NCBI GenBank assembly: GCA_020426325.1
Contig: JAGQQG010000002.1
Coordinates: forward strand, 62,001-126,000
DNA length: 64,000 nucleotides
Reading direction: 5' to 3'
Source of the DNA: Planctomycetaceae bacterium
GTDB taxonomy: Bacteria > Planctomycetota > Planctomycetia > Planctomycetales > Planctomycetaceae
This document shows positions 51,553-60,553 of this stretch, in pieces (the first letter of the stretch is position 1; every line of letters begins with the position of its first letter). The position numbers were made by a program, and so were the translations under genes. The notes under the pieces are model-generated. The model saw only the letters and a list, made by a program, of their open reading frames with translations, was not told the DNA's origin and searched no databases.

Positions 51553-52341
51553 ATGGATACTATCAAAGCACGGCTTGCACGCGGGGAACGGGTGATGACG
51601 TTCGGGTTCGGTCGGGTGTTTCATCACAATCTCATCCAGATTCTAGGGATGCAGGGAGGGTTTCAAGGCTTCTGGCTTGACCACGAGCATGTCGGCCTGA
51701 CGATCCGTGAGATGGAGATTGCAGCAGCCACCGGTCGAAGTGTGGGGATGGACTGCTTCGTCCGCATTGCCCCCACCGACTATGCCATGGTCACGCGATG
51801 TCTGGAGGCGGGGACCGGCGGAGTGATGGCAGCTCAGATTCACTCAGCAGCTCAGGCCGAAGAGTTTGTTCGCTGGGCCAAGTTCTCCCCCCGTGGTTGT
51901 CGTGGTCTCAACTCAAGCGGATACGATGGCCGCTTTGGCACCCTGGGGGCTGCTGATTTCACTGAGAAAGCCAACCGGGAGACATTTGTGGCGATTCAGG
52001 TCGAGACGACCGGGGCAGTCGAAGAATGCGAAGCGATCGCTGCCATCGACGGGGTCGATCACCTGTTCGTCGGACCGGCAGATCTCAGTCAGGCGTTGGG
52101 GGTGACAGGACAGTTCATGCACGACAAGTGTCTCGATGCGATCAAGCGTGTCGCAACGGCATGTCGCTCGAACGGTATCACCTGGGGAGCGGTTACACCA
52201 ACTCCGGAGCACGCTGCCACTCTGACAGAACTTGGGTGCACACTGCTCTCACCTGTGAACGAAGTCCGCATCGTCAGCGCAGGAATCAATACGATCAAAT
52301 CACAATTCGCCGACATCTTTAGCAGCGAATCGACGCCTTGA
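51553..52341 (+). CDS. HpcH/HpaI-family aldolase (second copy)
   Basis: This 262-residue protein is a divergent paralogue of the aldolase at 48199. It keeps 'FQGFWLDHEHVGLTIREMEI' in place of 'FDWLFIDGEHGPLE', 'GRSVGMDCFVRIAPTDYAMV', 'RWAKFSPRGCRGLNSSGYDG', and 'AIQVETTGAVEECEAIAAID' with 'VDHLFVGPADLSQALG'. The catalytic region 'WLDHEH' retains the His. The two aldolases flank the amidohydrolase and dipeptidase, so the operon probably handles two related 2-oxo-acid intermediates or one is a lyase on a different substrate. Substrate unknown. Confidence 0.88.
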   Translation: MDTIKARLARGERVMTFGFGRVFHHNLIQILGMQGGFQGFWLDHEHVGLTIREMEIAAATGRSVGMDCFVRIAPTDYAMVTRCLEAGTGGVMAAQIHSAAQAEEFVRWAKFSPRGCRGLNSSGYDGRFGTLGAADFTEKANRETFVAIQVETTGAVEECEAIAAIDGVDHLFVGPADLSQALGVTGQFMHDKCLDAIKRVATACRSNGITWGAVTPTPEHAATLTELGCTLLSPVNEVRIVSAGINTIKSQFADIFSSESTP

Positions 52342-52367
52342 GTCATCGTGGGTTGGGCCTCAGAAGC

Positions 52368-52610
52368 TCACGCAACGTCGATGTCGTTTGTCAGAGTGAA
52401 CTGATCGATTTCATCCAAGGCAGCATGCGTGGCCAGTTGCTTGACGTAGTACGTCGGAGCGACCCCACGAAGAATGACGTCCTGTCCCTGGACATGGACC
52501 TGCAGATCCCTGACTCGGGAGGCAGTGCGGAGATTCACAATCCTCTCAACGCGACCGCATAAGGGGTCCATCTGACAATCGATGGTATCTTGTTTTAAGC
52601 GAAGCCCCAT
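52368..52610 (-). CDS. Small BON-domain-like protein
   Basis: An excellent Shine-Dalgarno (AAGGAGG, five bases before the ATG at 52610) defines an 80-residue product. It has the BON-type core 'VRDLQVHVQGQDVILRGVAP' and 'TYYVKQLATHAALDEIDQFT', preceded by an N-terminal 'DPLCGRVERIVNLRTASRVR'. BON domains bind lipid or phospholipid surfaces, but without a signal peptide this copy should be cytoplasmic. Longer upstream frames to 52706 lack support. It converges on the second aldolase gene with a 26-bp gap. Function unknown. Confidence 0.72.
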   Translation of the reverse strand: MGLRLKQDTIDCQMDPLCGRVERIVNLRTASRVRDLQVHVQGQDVILRGVAPTYYVKQLATHAALDEIDQFTLTNDIDVA

Positions 52611-52989
52611 AAACTCCTCCTTGAAGATCATCAGCATTTGAAAACACGGCGGATCAGAATTGTTGAGCCGCTCCGTACATCCCTGTCCAACAGCCAACCC
52701 GTCCATTCAGCGAAAGCTGTTGGCTTGAATGTAGCGACCAGAATCTGTGAGGTCAAACAATTGTTTGAATTCCGTGTTAAGGGAGGCCAAATAATCTCAC
52801 CCCTGAGATGTCTCCATTCCTTTGCTTGTTGCTGTTCATTGGATTTCGAGCTTTTTGATTTCGATTTCATGAAGTTGCCATCTGGGATGTAGTAGCACCT
52901 CGTCAAGAGTATAAGTTTGATGAGGGGCTCTCATCGTTGAGAGTTCCCGCTGAACTCGTTACTCACCTGACTCTGAACAGGCCCGAGAC
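52611..52989. other. Intergenic region, 379 bp, between divergent genes
   Basis: The region lies between the BON-type gene (minus) and the glnE-like gene (plus) and should hold both promoters. Several minus-strand frames (to 52906) lack family features, so I do not call them. The plus-strand approach to the glnE start has no strong ribosome-binding site. No repeat or structured element stood out. Confidence 0.45.
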
Positions 52990-55900
52990 ATGTTGCAGGA
53001 TTTTGAACAGTTTCTTGTCAACGGGTTGATCCCAGAGGTTGATGCTGTTCACCGCTTGAAAGGACTCGGATTTGAAGATGCTCCAGCCGCACTTCGACGT
53101 TTACATGAGCTGTGCCCGGATCTCGTATCGCGAGAGGCACTCGCTCCCTGTTTGCCGGCGTTGATGATTGCAGTCTCGGAGTCGGCTTCGCCGGATATTT
53201 CTCTGCTCAACTTCGACCGCTATGTGCAAAGTGTGCAAGATCCTGTCGAACTCTATCGGTACCTCCGTGACCATCCACGGGCGGTCGAGATCCTCGTCAA
53301 ACTGTTCGTGGGCAGCCAGTTCCTGACGGAGATACTTCTGAGACATCCCGATTATCTGATTCAACTGACGCAATATCGTCAGCTGGCCGATTTCAAGCAT
53401 CGTCAAAAGTTCTTCGAGGAAATTTCAGCAGCAGCTGATGAGGTCACGTATCTGCCGGAAAAACTCGATGCTGTGCGATCCGTACAAAACTGGGAGATCC
53501 TCCGACTTGGAGCTTGTGACACGTTTCGACTGATGGACCATAAGTCGGTGACCCTGCAACTCGCATTGTTAGCTGACAGTGTCGTGCAATGTTATCTCAC
53601 ATTGATCGCGCAGGAGATGCAGATCGATGTCAGTGATTTTGCCGTGATTGCCTTCGGAAAGCTGGGGGGAGAAGAACTCAACTACAGTTCCGACATTGAC
53701 CTCATGTTCATTGCATCCAGGGAGGCAGAGCGATTTTGGGGTCTGGGGCAAAGGCTGATCAAAGCTTTGATCGAATCCACAGGACATGGTTTTCTGTACC
53801 GGGTCGATATGAGACTTCGTCCCTGGGGACGATCGGGTCCTCTTGTGACCAACGTCGATGCCTACATCGACTATTTGAAAAAGTCCGGACAGATCTGGGA
53901 GAAGCAGGCTCTGCTCAAGGCGAGGTGTATCGCGGGCAACCAGACGGTCGGAGAAAAACTGCTGAAACAGATCGCTCCGATCATCTTCCACGTATCTCCC
54001 GATGAAGTGCGCTCAAACGTCATTGAGATGAAGGCGCGGATCGAAGCGAAGCTGGAGAAGACCGGTCGGCAGTGGGGTGATGTCAAGTCGGGTCACGGGA
54101 GTATTCGAGATGTTGAATTCGTCACCCAGGGACTACAACTCATTTATGGGGCGAGCCAACCTCTTGTCCGCAGTACAACGACACTCGATGGGCTGGTGAG
54201 ACTGGCCGACATGGGCTTGATTCAGGCCGATGAGTATCGTCGGCTCAGTACGGGGTACGTCTTCCTCCGGACAATCGAGCACGCGATGCAACTGATGCAT
54301 AACAAACCGATGCACAGATTGCCGCAAGATCGACGCGAGCTGTCTTATCTGGCACGTCGACTTGACTTTCCCGGACCAGAGGAACTGGTCTCACATTACG
54401 AGCAACACTGCCGTGAAATCCGGGCGATCTTCGATAAGTACATGGTTGAAGCGGAGGAGTCGCAGGGGACTCCTGAGACTTCGCCCCATCAGGAGATCCG
54501 GGCCCATCTGGGAACCGCCGCTGTTTCGTACGAAGAGTATTTCTCTGACGAAAAAATCGACGAGCACATTCGGCTCCTGTCCGAGTTGGACGAGCAGAAC
54601 GTCGTGCGAGTACAGGCGATTCCAATCGATGAGAGTCGTTGGGAACTTACCGTCGTTGGGTTTGACCAAATGGGAGACCTCTCGGTGATCGCCGGGCTAT
54701 TGTTTGTGTTCGGTTATGACATTGAATTCGGAAATGTCTTTACCGGCTCCGATGTTGCAGCAGCCTCCTCGAAGGTGTCTGCAACAGACATCGGAAGATA
54801 TCGCAAGTTCGTCAACGTGTTTGTGGTTCGTTCTCCGCTGGACGTGGTGCCGCCCGCAGTCTGGACACGATACGAGTCCGACTTGAGTGAACTGCTCAGG
54901 TTGATGCACGGCGGCCATCGACACGAAGCTCAGGGGCAGTTGGCCAAGCGTGTTGCAGGAGCGTTACGAGGATCTCCGACCTCATCCGGACCGCTACTGC
55001 CCGTTGAAATCTCTGTCGAAAATTTGATCAATCCGGAATCGACAGTCTTACAGATTCAGGCGGAAGACACGCCGGGCTTCCTTTACGAACTGACGAACGC
55101 CCTGAGCTTGAGTGATACATCGATTGTGAGGATGCAGATTCATTCTTCCAGCCATCGAGTGCTTGATACGTTACACGTCGTCGATGGTCACGGTCGGAAA
55201 ATCGAGGATACACAACGGCTCAGGGAACTCCGAGTGGCCATTGTGCTCATTAAGCATTTTACCCATCTGCTGCCTTCGTCCCCTAATCCTGAATCTGCTC
55301 TACTCCACTTTCGAGAGTTACTCGAACAACTCTTCACCCAAACTCATTGGATCAATCAACTGGCACAGTTGCAGCAGCCAGAAGTCCTGCAAGCCTTGGC
55401 GAAACTACTGGGCGTCAGCGACTTTTTGTGGGACGACTTTCTCAAGCTTCAGCACTCCAACCTGTTCCCAATCGTGACGGATCTGGATGCACTCCAGCAC
55501 CCTCATACCAGGGCTTCCCTGTTGAATGAACTCAACACGGAGTTGGCTACTGCGGCAACTCACAAAGAGCGACGTACGGTGCTGAATGCATTCAAGGATC
55601 GTGAGATGTTACGGGTCGACCTGCGACATATTCTCGGCCTGCAATCCAAGTTCGGCATGTTCTCGCAGGAGCTCACGGATATTGCAGAGGTCATCGTCGA
55701 TGCCGCGCTGAGGCAGTGTCAGGAGGAATTGCAGGCAGTTCACGGGAGGCCTCTTTCCTATGGCGGCGACCCGTCATCTTTCGCCGTCTGCGCACTAGGA
55801 AAATTCGGTGGTCGGGAACTTGGGTTTGCTTCAGATATCGAGTTGATGTTCGTGTATGAAAACGATGGACAGACATCCGGAAGGCAGCCAATCACCACAC

Positions 55901-56634
55901 TCGAGTTCTATCAGCATCTTGTGGAATGCTTTCGGAAATCGATTCACGCAAAACGAAAAGGAATCTTCGAAGTTGACCTTCGTTTGAGGCCCTATGGAAA
56001 GGCCGGTAGTCTTGCGATCTCGCTGGAGGCGTTTCAGAAGTACTTCAGCCTCGATGGACCCGCGTGGCCTTATGAGCGACAGGCACTGGTGAAATTACGT
56101 CCAGTTGCCGGCGACGCCGAGTTCGGACAGCGAGTAACTCAGCTTCGTGACCAGCTCATCTATGCCGGGCAACCGTTCGATGTGAATGCGATGCGGGCCA
56201 TGCGGGAGAAACAGATTCAACAACTCGTCAAAGCAGGCACCTTCAATGCGAAACTGAGTTCCGGGGGGCTTGCCGACTGCGAATATCTGGTCCAGGGACT
56301 CCAGATCACCTATGGGCACGATCAACCATCGCTACGAACGCCGAACACACGTGAGGCGCTCAAAGCTTTAGAGGCTCATGGAGTGATCTCAACCGAAGAT
56401 CGCATCCGACTGCGTGATGCCTACCGATTTCTGCGTCAAGTCATCGATGCTCTACGCATGGTGCGCGGAGATGCACGCGATCTGACTGTTCCGCCGATCG
56501 ATTCTGAAGAATTCGAGTTCCTCGCTCGACGTCTTGGCTATCGGGAGCAACTTCAAAAGTTGCTCTCCGACATTGAACATCATACGTCTCAAGTTATTGA
56601 ACTCTCAAAACTTCTCGACACGCTTCCTTCATGA
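52990..56634 (+). CDS. glnE: Glutamine-synthetase adenylyltransferase (GlnE-like) with GlnD-like ACT domains
   Basis: The 1214-residue protein has the two-transferase layout of GlnE, which adds and removes AMP on glutamine synthetase. The first nucleotidyltransferase has 'LGGEELNYSSDIDLMFI' (about 226-240) and 'RVDMRLRPWGRSGPLVTNVD'. The second has 'FGGRELGFASDIELMFVYE' (940-957) and 'FEVDLRLRPYGKAGSLAISL'. Each is followed by the typical helical region ('RDVEFVTQGLQLIYG', 'ADCEYLVQGLQITYG'). Between them (about 540-745) lie two ACT-like segments, 'GDLSVIAGLLFVFGYDIEFG' and 'TPGFLYELTNALSLSDTSIV', much closer to the C-terminus of the PII uridylyltransferase GlnD. This adds about 270 residues to a normal GlnE (about 950). 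The second metal site has Glu where Asp is usual. Confidence 0.85.
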   Translation: MLQDFEQFLVNGLIPEVDAVHRLKGLGFEDAPAALRRLHELCPDLVSREALAPCLPALMIAVSESASPDISLLNFDRYVQSVQDPVELYRYLRDHPRAVEILVKLFVGSQFLTEILLRHPDYLIQLTQYRQLADFKHRQKFFEEISAAADEVTYLPEKLDAVRSVQNWEILRLGACDTFRLMDHKSVTLQLALLADSVVQCYLTLIAQEMQIDVSDFAVIAFGKLGGEELNYSSDIDLMFIASREAERFWGLGQRLIKALIESTGHGFLYRVDMRLRPWGRSGPLVTNVDAYIDYLKKSGQIWEKQALLKARCIAGNQTVGEKLLKQIAPIIFHVSPDEVRSNVIEMKARIEAKLEKTGRQWGDVKSGHGSIRDVEFVTQGLQLIYGASQPLVRSTTTLDGLVRLADMGLIQADEYRRLSTGYVFLRTIEHAMQLMHNKPMHRLPQDRRELSYLARRLDFPGPEELVSHYEQHCREIRAIFDKYMVEAEESQGTPETSPHQEIRAHLGTAAVSYEEYFSDEKIDEHIRLLSELDEQNVVRVQAIPIDESRWELTVVGFDQMGDLSVIAGLLFVFGYDIEFGNVFTGSDVAAASSKVSATDIGRYRKFVNVFVVRSPLDVVPPAVWTRYESDLSELLRLMHGGHRHEAQGQLAKRVAGALRGSPTSSGPLLPVEISVENLINPESTVLQIQAEDTPGFLYELTNALSLSDTSIVRMQIHSSSHRVLDTLHVVDGHGRKIEDTQRLRELRVAIVLIKHFTHLLPSSPNPESALLHFRELLEQLFTQTHWINQLAQLQQPEVLQALAKLLGVSDFLWDDFLKLQHSNLFPIVTDLDALQHPHTRASLLNELNTELATAATHKERRTVLNAFKDREMLRVDLRHILGLQSKFGMFSQELTDIAEVIVDAALRQCQEELQAVHGRPLSYGGDPSSFAVCALGKFGGRELGFASDIELMFVYENDGQTSGRQPITTLEFYQHLVECFRKSIHAKRKGIFEVDLRLRPYGKAGSLAISLEAFQKYFSLDGPAWPYERQALVKLRPVAGDAEFGQRVTQLRDQLIYAGQPFDVNAMRAMREKQIQQLVKAGTFNAKLSSGGLADCEYLVQGLQITYGHDQPSLRTPNTREALKALEAHGVISTEDRIRLRDAYRFLRQVIDALRMVRGDARDLTVPPIDSEEFEFLARRLGYREQLQKLLSDIEHHTSQVIELSKLLDTLPS

Positions 56635-57345
56635 TGTCTGAACGAGTTTATCTCGATGCGTGGCTCGTCGACTTCTGAGTGCCGGCAATAAAGCGCAGAT
56701 AAACATCATCAAGCTGACTTGAGCAAACGACGACGCTTCAGGAATCGCCACCGCGTCGAAGGCAAACTCAGCAAGGCTGGATCGCAGAGCCCCCTGGTTG
56801 GAGTTGATCTGTAATCGTACGTAACGCCCTGAGGCTGAAGACAGGTTGAACAACTGGTGAGTCCGAGCCGTATCCAGTACGAGGACTCCAGGATTCCCAA
56901 GGTTGATCGTTCCGAGCGTGGAGGATGTCGCAAAGTTGGATACGTCAGAGATCAGAATCGTGAGGCTATTCACATCTTCCAGATTGAGAAAACCACCGTC
57001 CCACATGACTATCCGATCGATGCGATAAGCTCCGCCCAGGTCAAAATCGATTGCCCCTGTTGTGATGTTGTTCGAACTCTGCCAGCGACTGGAACCGGGA
57101 ACGCTGTTGTGGGTCACACCTTGAGCGAGGAAAGCGTCGAAGTCGGTTGCTCCGCTCGTGTATGTGTGTGAAAGATGGACCTGGTTATAGGCTCGATCCA
57201 ACTGAGTGGTGTTGCCCATATTGTTGGCCACGACAGACGATGGTGCCAGCACAATGCCTGCCTGGGCCGAGAGTGCTCCATTCAAGAGAATCAGAGCGCC
57301 GATCCAGCTTCGTACATTCAACAAATTGTCTGATACTCCGTTCAT
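56629..57345 (-). CDS. Exported discoidin-like protein with variant PEP-CTERM tail
   Basis: The 238-residue protein has an N-terminal signal ('SWIGALILLNGALSAQAGIV'), an F5/8 type C (discoidin)-like fold with 'GAIDFDLGGAYRIDRIVMWD' and 'GRYVRLQINSNQG', and a C-terminal sorting tail: 'IPEASSFAQVSLMMFICALL' followed by 'PALRSRR'. PEP-CTERM proteins normally show PEP, a hydrophobic helix and an Arg-rich end; here PEA replaces PEP. If sorted by an exosortase it would be processed at the membrane. Its stop overlaps the convergent glnE end by 6 nt. The likely ligand is a surface carbohydrate (inference). Confidence 0.78.
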   Translation of the reverse strand: MNGVSDNLLNVRSWIGALILLNGALSAQAGIVLAPSSVVANNMGNTTQLDRAYNQVHLSHTYTSGATDFDAFLAQGVTHNSVPGSSRWQSSNNITTGAIDFDLGGAYRIDRIVMWDGGFLNLEDVNSLTILISDVSNFATSSTLGTINLGNPGVLVLDTARTHQLFNLSSASGRYVRLQINSNQGALRSSLAEFAFDAVAIPEASSFAQVSLMMFICALLPALRSRRATHRDKLVQTS

Positions 57346-57591
57346 TCAATCGCACCTTCGGGGTGAACTCCATCCACCTCAATCTGTACTGGTCAATTCG
57401 GGAACATTCACAGAGAGGACTGACTCAAACTCGTCGAATCGAAGCCGAATGCGCAATTACTGCGCGAAAACGTTACGAATGACCATTTTGCTGTCGTCAG
57501 GATCGAGACAATTGAAAGAGTGGTGGTGGCCCGCAGAATCGCGAGAGTTGACCCAGAGTGCCGATTTGAATCTGTCAGCCGAATCAGGTAG

Positions 57592-58371
57592 ATGTCGGAG
57601 AACAGCTCTATTCTTCCCACTCTGATGAAGGCTCAAATCGACAGAGAGATGAGAAATCGACCGGAACTCATGACTCCCGATCGTCTCGACCAGGGCTACA
57701 TCATCGTCTTGCCCGGGATCGAGGGGGAGAGCGTCCTGAACCGCAACATCGTCAGGGGGCTATTGCGAGCGAATGTGCCTTATGGAATCGAGATCTACGA
57801 CTGGACGTACGGATTGAAGGGATACCTTTTGAATTTGCGTTATCGTCGTCGGCATCGCGAACAGGCGGAGATCATCTGCGACAAGCTTGCGAACTATCGG
57901 TGCCGACATCCCCATCAGCCGGTCTATCTCATCGGGCACTCTGGGGGGGGAGCGATGACGGTCTTTACGCTGGAACGCTTGCCGGTGGACGTTCGTGTGA
58001 CCGGAGGGCTGTTACTCGTGCCTGCCTTGTACGGAGAATATGACATTGCTCCTGCAGTGGCCAGGACGGAACGGGGGGTGTGGGACTTTTGCTCCTGGGG
58101 CGATGCCTTCATGCTGGGCTTCGGGACCATCCTGCTGGGAACATGCGATGGCAGGCATCGTCCCGCCGCGGGGATGACCGGATTTGCAGCCTCCGTGCAT
58201 GAGGCTTGCAAGCTAGGCGGTGAGGCTCAACCGCATTTGATCGAGGTGCCTTATCAGAGGGAGATGGCTCAAGATTGGAACCTTGGCGGACATTTCGGCC
58301 CCACGAGTCCCAGCTTTGTCGAGCACTGGATTGCTCCCATCGTGCTGGGGGGGGAACACGCCGTCGAATAG
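57592..58371 (+). CDS. Alpha/beta hydrolase
   Basis: The 259-residue protein has 'GYIIVLPGIEGESVLNRNIV', a nucleophile elbow 'YLIGHSGGGAMTVFTLERLP' (Ser), and a late His in 'WNLGGHFGPTSPSFVEHWIA'. It lacks a signal peptide and looks cytoplasmic. The ATG at 57592 is weakly supported by AGG four bases upstream; a start at 57625 is possible. The end is 17 bp from the convergent sulfatase gene. Family members are often esterases or lipases, but the substrate is unknown. Confidence 0.78.
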   Translation: MSENSSILPTLMKAQIDREMRNRPELMTPDRLDQGYIIVLPGIEGESVLNRNIVRGLLRANVPYGIEIYDWTYGLKGYLLNLRYRRRHREQAEIICDKLANYRCRHPHQPVYLIGHSGGGAMTVFTLERLPVDVRVTGGLLLVPALYGEYDIAPAVARTERGVWDFCSWGDAFMLGFGTILLGTCDGRHRPAAGMTGFAASVHEACKLGGEAQPHLIEVPYQREMAQDWNLGGHFGPTSPSFVEHWIAPIVLGGEHAVE

Positions 58372-58388
58372 TGATCGTCACAAATCTC

Positions 58389-59759
58389 TCACGGCTTCTG
58401 CCAAGGCACCGTTCCATACCTCTGGATCTCAGCCCGAAGAGCCGCAGCCAACTCATTGAATTCTTTCGGCTGCGTTTGAGCCAGATTATGCTCTTCCAGC
58501 GGATCATCCGCGAGGTTGTACAACTCCAACGGACCGAATGGGCTGTTCTGCAGGAGTTTCCAGTCCCCCCGACGGACAGCCTCGATCGTCTTTCCGCCGT
58601 AGGCATTCCCTCCTTCTCGACGTCTCCAGAACCACAAGTCCCTTAACGGGGGTTGTTCCTGTCCCATGAGGGTCGGAAGAAAACTTTGTCCATCAATACG
58701 ATGTGCCAACCTGACTCCGGCCGCTTCGCAAACGGTGGGGTACACATCCATCGACAACGCTCGAAGACTGGTCCGTGACCCTGCGGGAATCTTTTCCGGC
58801 CAACGAATCCCGGCACAAACTTTGATACCCCCCTCATAGACAGACTGTTTGCCATCACGGAGTGGTCCGTTGTTTGCACCGGCATGGAGATGACCGCCGT
58901 TGTCCGATGTGAACACCACGATTGTGTTGTCAGCCTGTCCGTTTTCTGCCAGACAGGTCAAAACCCGACCAATTCCGTCGTCCATATGCTCGATGAGGGC
59001 GACGAGCCTGGCCCGTTTTTCATCGATTCCCTGCTCGCGTTCCAGAACTTTCGCCAACCATTCATCAGGCGGTTGAATCGGAGTGTGCGGCGCGTTGTAG
59101 GCCAGATAAAGGAAGAATGGATTTCGATCCTTCTTCGCTTGCTTGCGAAGGTAATCGCACGCCCAATCACTGAACAGGTCGGTCGCGTGCCCCTCCGGGT
59201 CGATCTCTTCGTTCCCCAGCCGCATGTAGTTGATGTCATGACGACGGTGGTTGTAGTAATCATCCATCATGTCGCCCAGAAATCCGTGAAAGTGATTGAA
59301 GCCCCGGTCGAGCGGACGATTCGGGGCCTCGAGGCCGAGGTGCCACTTCCCGACAATGGCCGAATCATAACCTCTCACCGAGAGTGCCTCGGGGAGCAGA
59401 TGAGCACCCGGAGTGAGATATCCCCAGCTGTTCTCGGGATGCGTACGGATCACACCGGGCACTCCGACCATGTCCTGATAGCGACCACTCAGCAGAGCAG
59501 CACGCGTGGGCGAACAAACAGGACAGTTCGCATAGAACTCGTCGAACCGCATCCCATCACCAATCAATTGATCAATGTTAGGGGTTTGAAGGTCAGTCGC
59601 TCCATAGCAACTCAGATCGCCATAACCCAGGTCATCCGCAAGAATGATGAGAATGTTCGGCGCATCGGCCCGGCAGTTGGCCGAAACCGCGAGAAGGAAC
59701 AGGCATGCGATGGTTCGTTCGACTCGTGACCACGAGACGCTTGGGACAGACAGATTCAT
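58389..59759 (-). CDS. Secreted type I sulfatase
   Basis: Starting at 59759 gives 456 residues with a signal peptide ('TIACLFLLAVSANCRA'). Sulfatase features are complete: 'LADDLGYGDLSCYG' (metal-binding Asp pair), the formylglycine motif CSPTR (82-86; C82 is the residue modified), 'GKWHLGLEAPNRPLDRGFNH' (Lys and His at the substrate-sulfate site), and 'VVFTSDNGGHLHAGANNGPL' (metal Asp/Asn). It should remove sulfate from polysaccharides or glycolipids in the periplasm after activation of C82 by a formylglycine-generating enzyme, not seen in this window. Planctomycetes carry many such enzymes. Confidence 0.95.
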   Translation of the reverse strand: MNLSVPSVSWSRVERTIACLFLLAVSANCRADAPNILIILADDLGYGDLSCYGATDLQTPNIDQLIGDGMRFDEFYANCPVCSPTRAALLSGRYQDMVGVPGVIRTHPENSWGYLTPGAHLLPEALSVRGYDSAIVGKWHLGLEAPNRPLDRGFNHFHGFLGDMMDDYYNHRRHDINYMRLGNEEIDPEGHATDLFSDWACDYLRKQAKKDRNPFFLYLAYNAPHTPIQPPDEWLAKVLEREQGIDEKRARLVALIEHMDDGIGRVLTCLAENGQADNTIVVFTSDNGGHLHAGANNGPLRDGKQSVYEGGIKVCAGIRWPEKIPAGSRTSLRALSMDVYPTVCEAAGVRLAHRIDGQSFLPTLMGQEQPPLRDLWFWRRREGGNAYGGKTIEAVRRGDWKLLQNSPFGPLELYNLADDPLEEHNLAQTQPKEFNELAAALRAEIQRYGTVPWQKP

Positions 59760-59937
59760 GCTGCTGAATCCTGTGGGGTTGTGAGTGAGCGAGATGAACA
59801 GGTCAGTTTTGCGGAAATCGCCCTCAATTGACAGGGATCTCAACACAATTCTCCTCGAAGCGAAACCAACGACCAGCTCAAACTTCAGATCAGCTCGTTC
59901 TACGAGGGGAACCGTACTCTCTGATCGCGGACTTGAT

Positions 59938-60543
59938 TCACGACATGCCCCAGCGACGGGTGAGTTTGCTCTCGACCCCCAGTTGATCGCAGATGCGAGT
60001 CACAACGAAGTCAACCAGATCATCGATCGATTGAGGCTGGTGATAGAATCCGGGCATCGCGGGCAGGATGACAGCTCCCGCATCGCTGAGTTGTTTCATG
60101 TTACCCAGTTGAATCGAACTTAGAGGCGTCTCACGTGGCACGACGATGAGTTTGCGACGCTCCTTGAGATGGACGTCCGCTGCACGGTGGATGAGATTCG
60201 ATGACAGACCGGAAGCGATCGATGCGAGTGTGCCCATTGAGCAGGGGCAAATCACCATTCCGTCTGTGGGGAATGAACCGCTCGCGATTCCAGCCGAAAA
60301 GTCCTGAAAATGATGATAGTGCATCGCTCCGCCGACTTCGGTCGAAGAGGTTGAGGGAAGCAGATCACTCAAGTTCAAACACTTCAAATTGACCTCACAT
60401 CCCAGTTCCAGCCGCATGACTTCAGCAGCAGACGGACTGACAGTCACATGCACGGTTCGCCCCGCGGCGAGCAGGACCTCCAGAAGCCTGATTCCGTACG
60501 AGACACCACTTGCACCCGTGATCGCCAGCACAATGTTCGACAT
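59938..60543 (-). CDS. ubiX: Flavin prenyltransferase UbiX
   Basis: The 201-residue protein has 'IVLAITGASGVSYGIRLLEV', 'HVTVSPSAAEVMRLELG', 'DGMVICPCSMGTLASIASGL' with 'SSNLIHRAADVHLKERRKLI', 'VVPRETPLSSIQLGNMKQLS' and 'AVILPAMPGFYHQPQSIDDL', the complete UbiX pattern. UbiX makes prenylated FMN, the cofactor for UbiD-type decarboxylases. It lies 10 bp downstream of the ubiE/menG-like gene on the same strand, so the pair probably serves quinone biosynthesis. No ubiD is in the window. Confidence 0.96.
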   Translation of the reverse strand: MSNIVLAITGASGVSYGIRLLEVLLAAGRTVHVTVSPSAAEVMRLELGCEVNLKCLNLSDLLPSTSSTEVGGAMHYHHFQDFSAGIASGSFPTDGMVICPCSMGTLASIASGLSSNLIHRAADVHLKERRKLIVVPRETPLSSIQLGNMKQLSDAGAVILPAMPGFYHQPQSIDDLVDFVVTRICDQLGVESKLTRRWGMS

Positions 60544-60553
60544 GGTGATGTGA

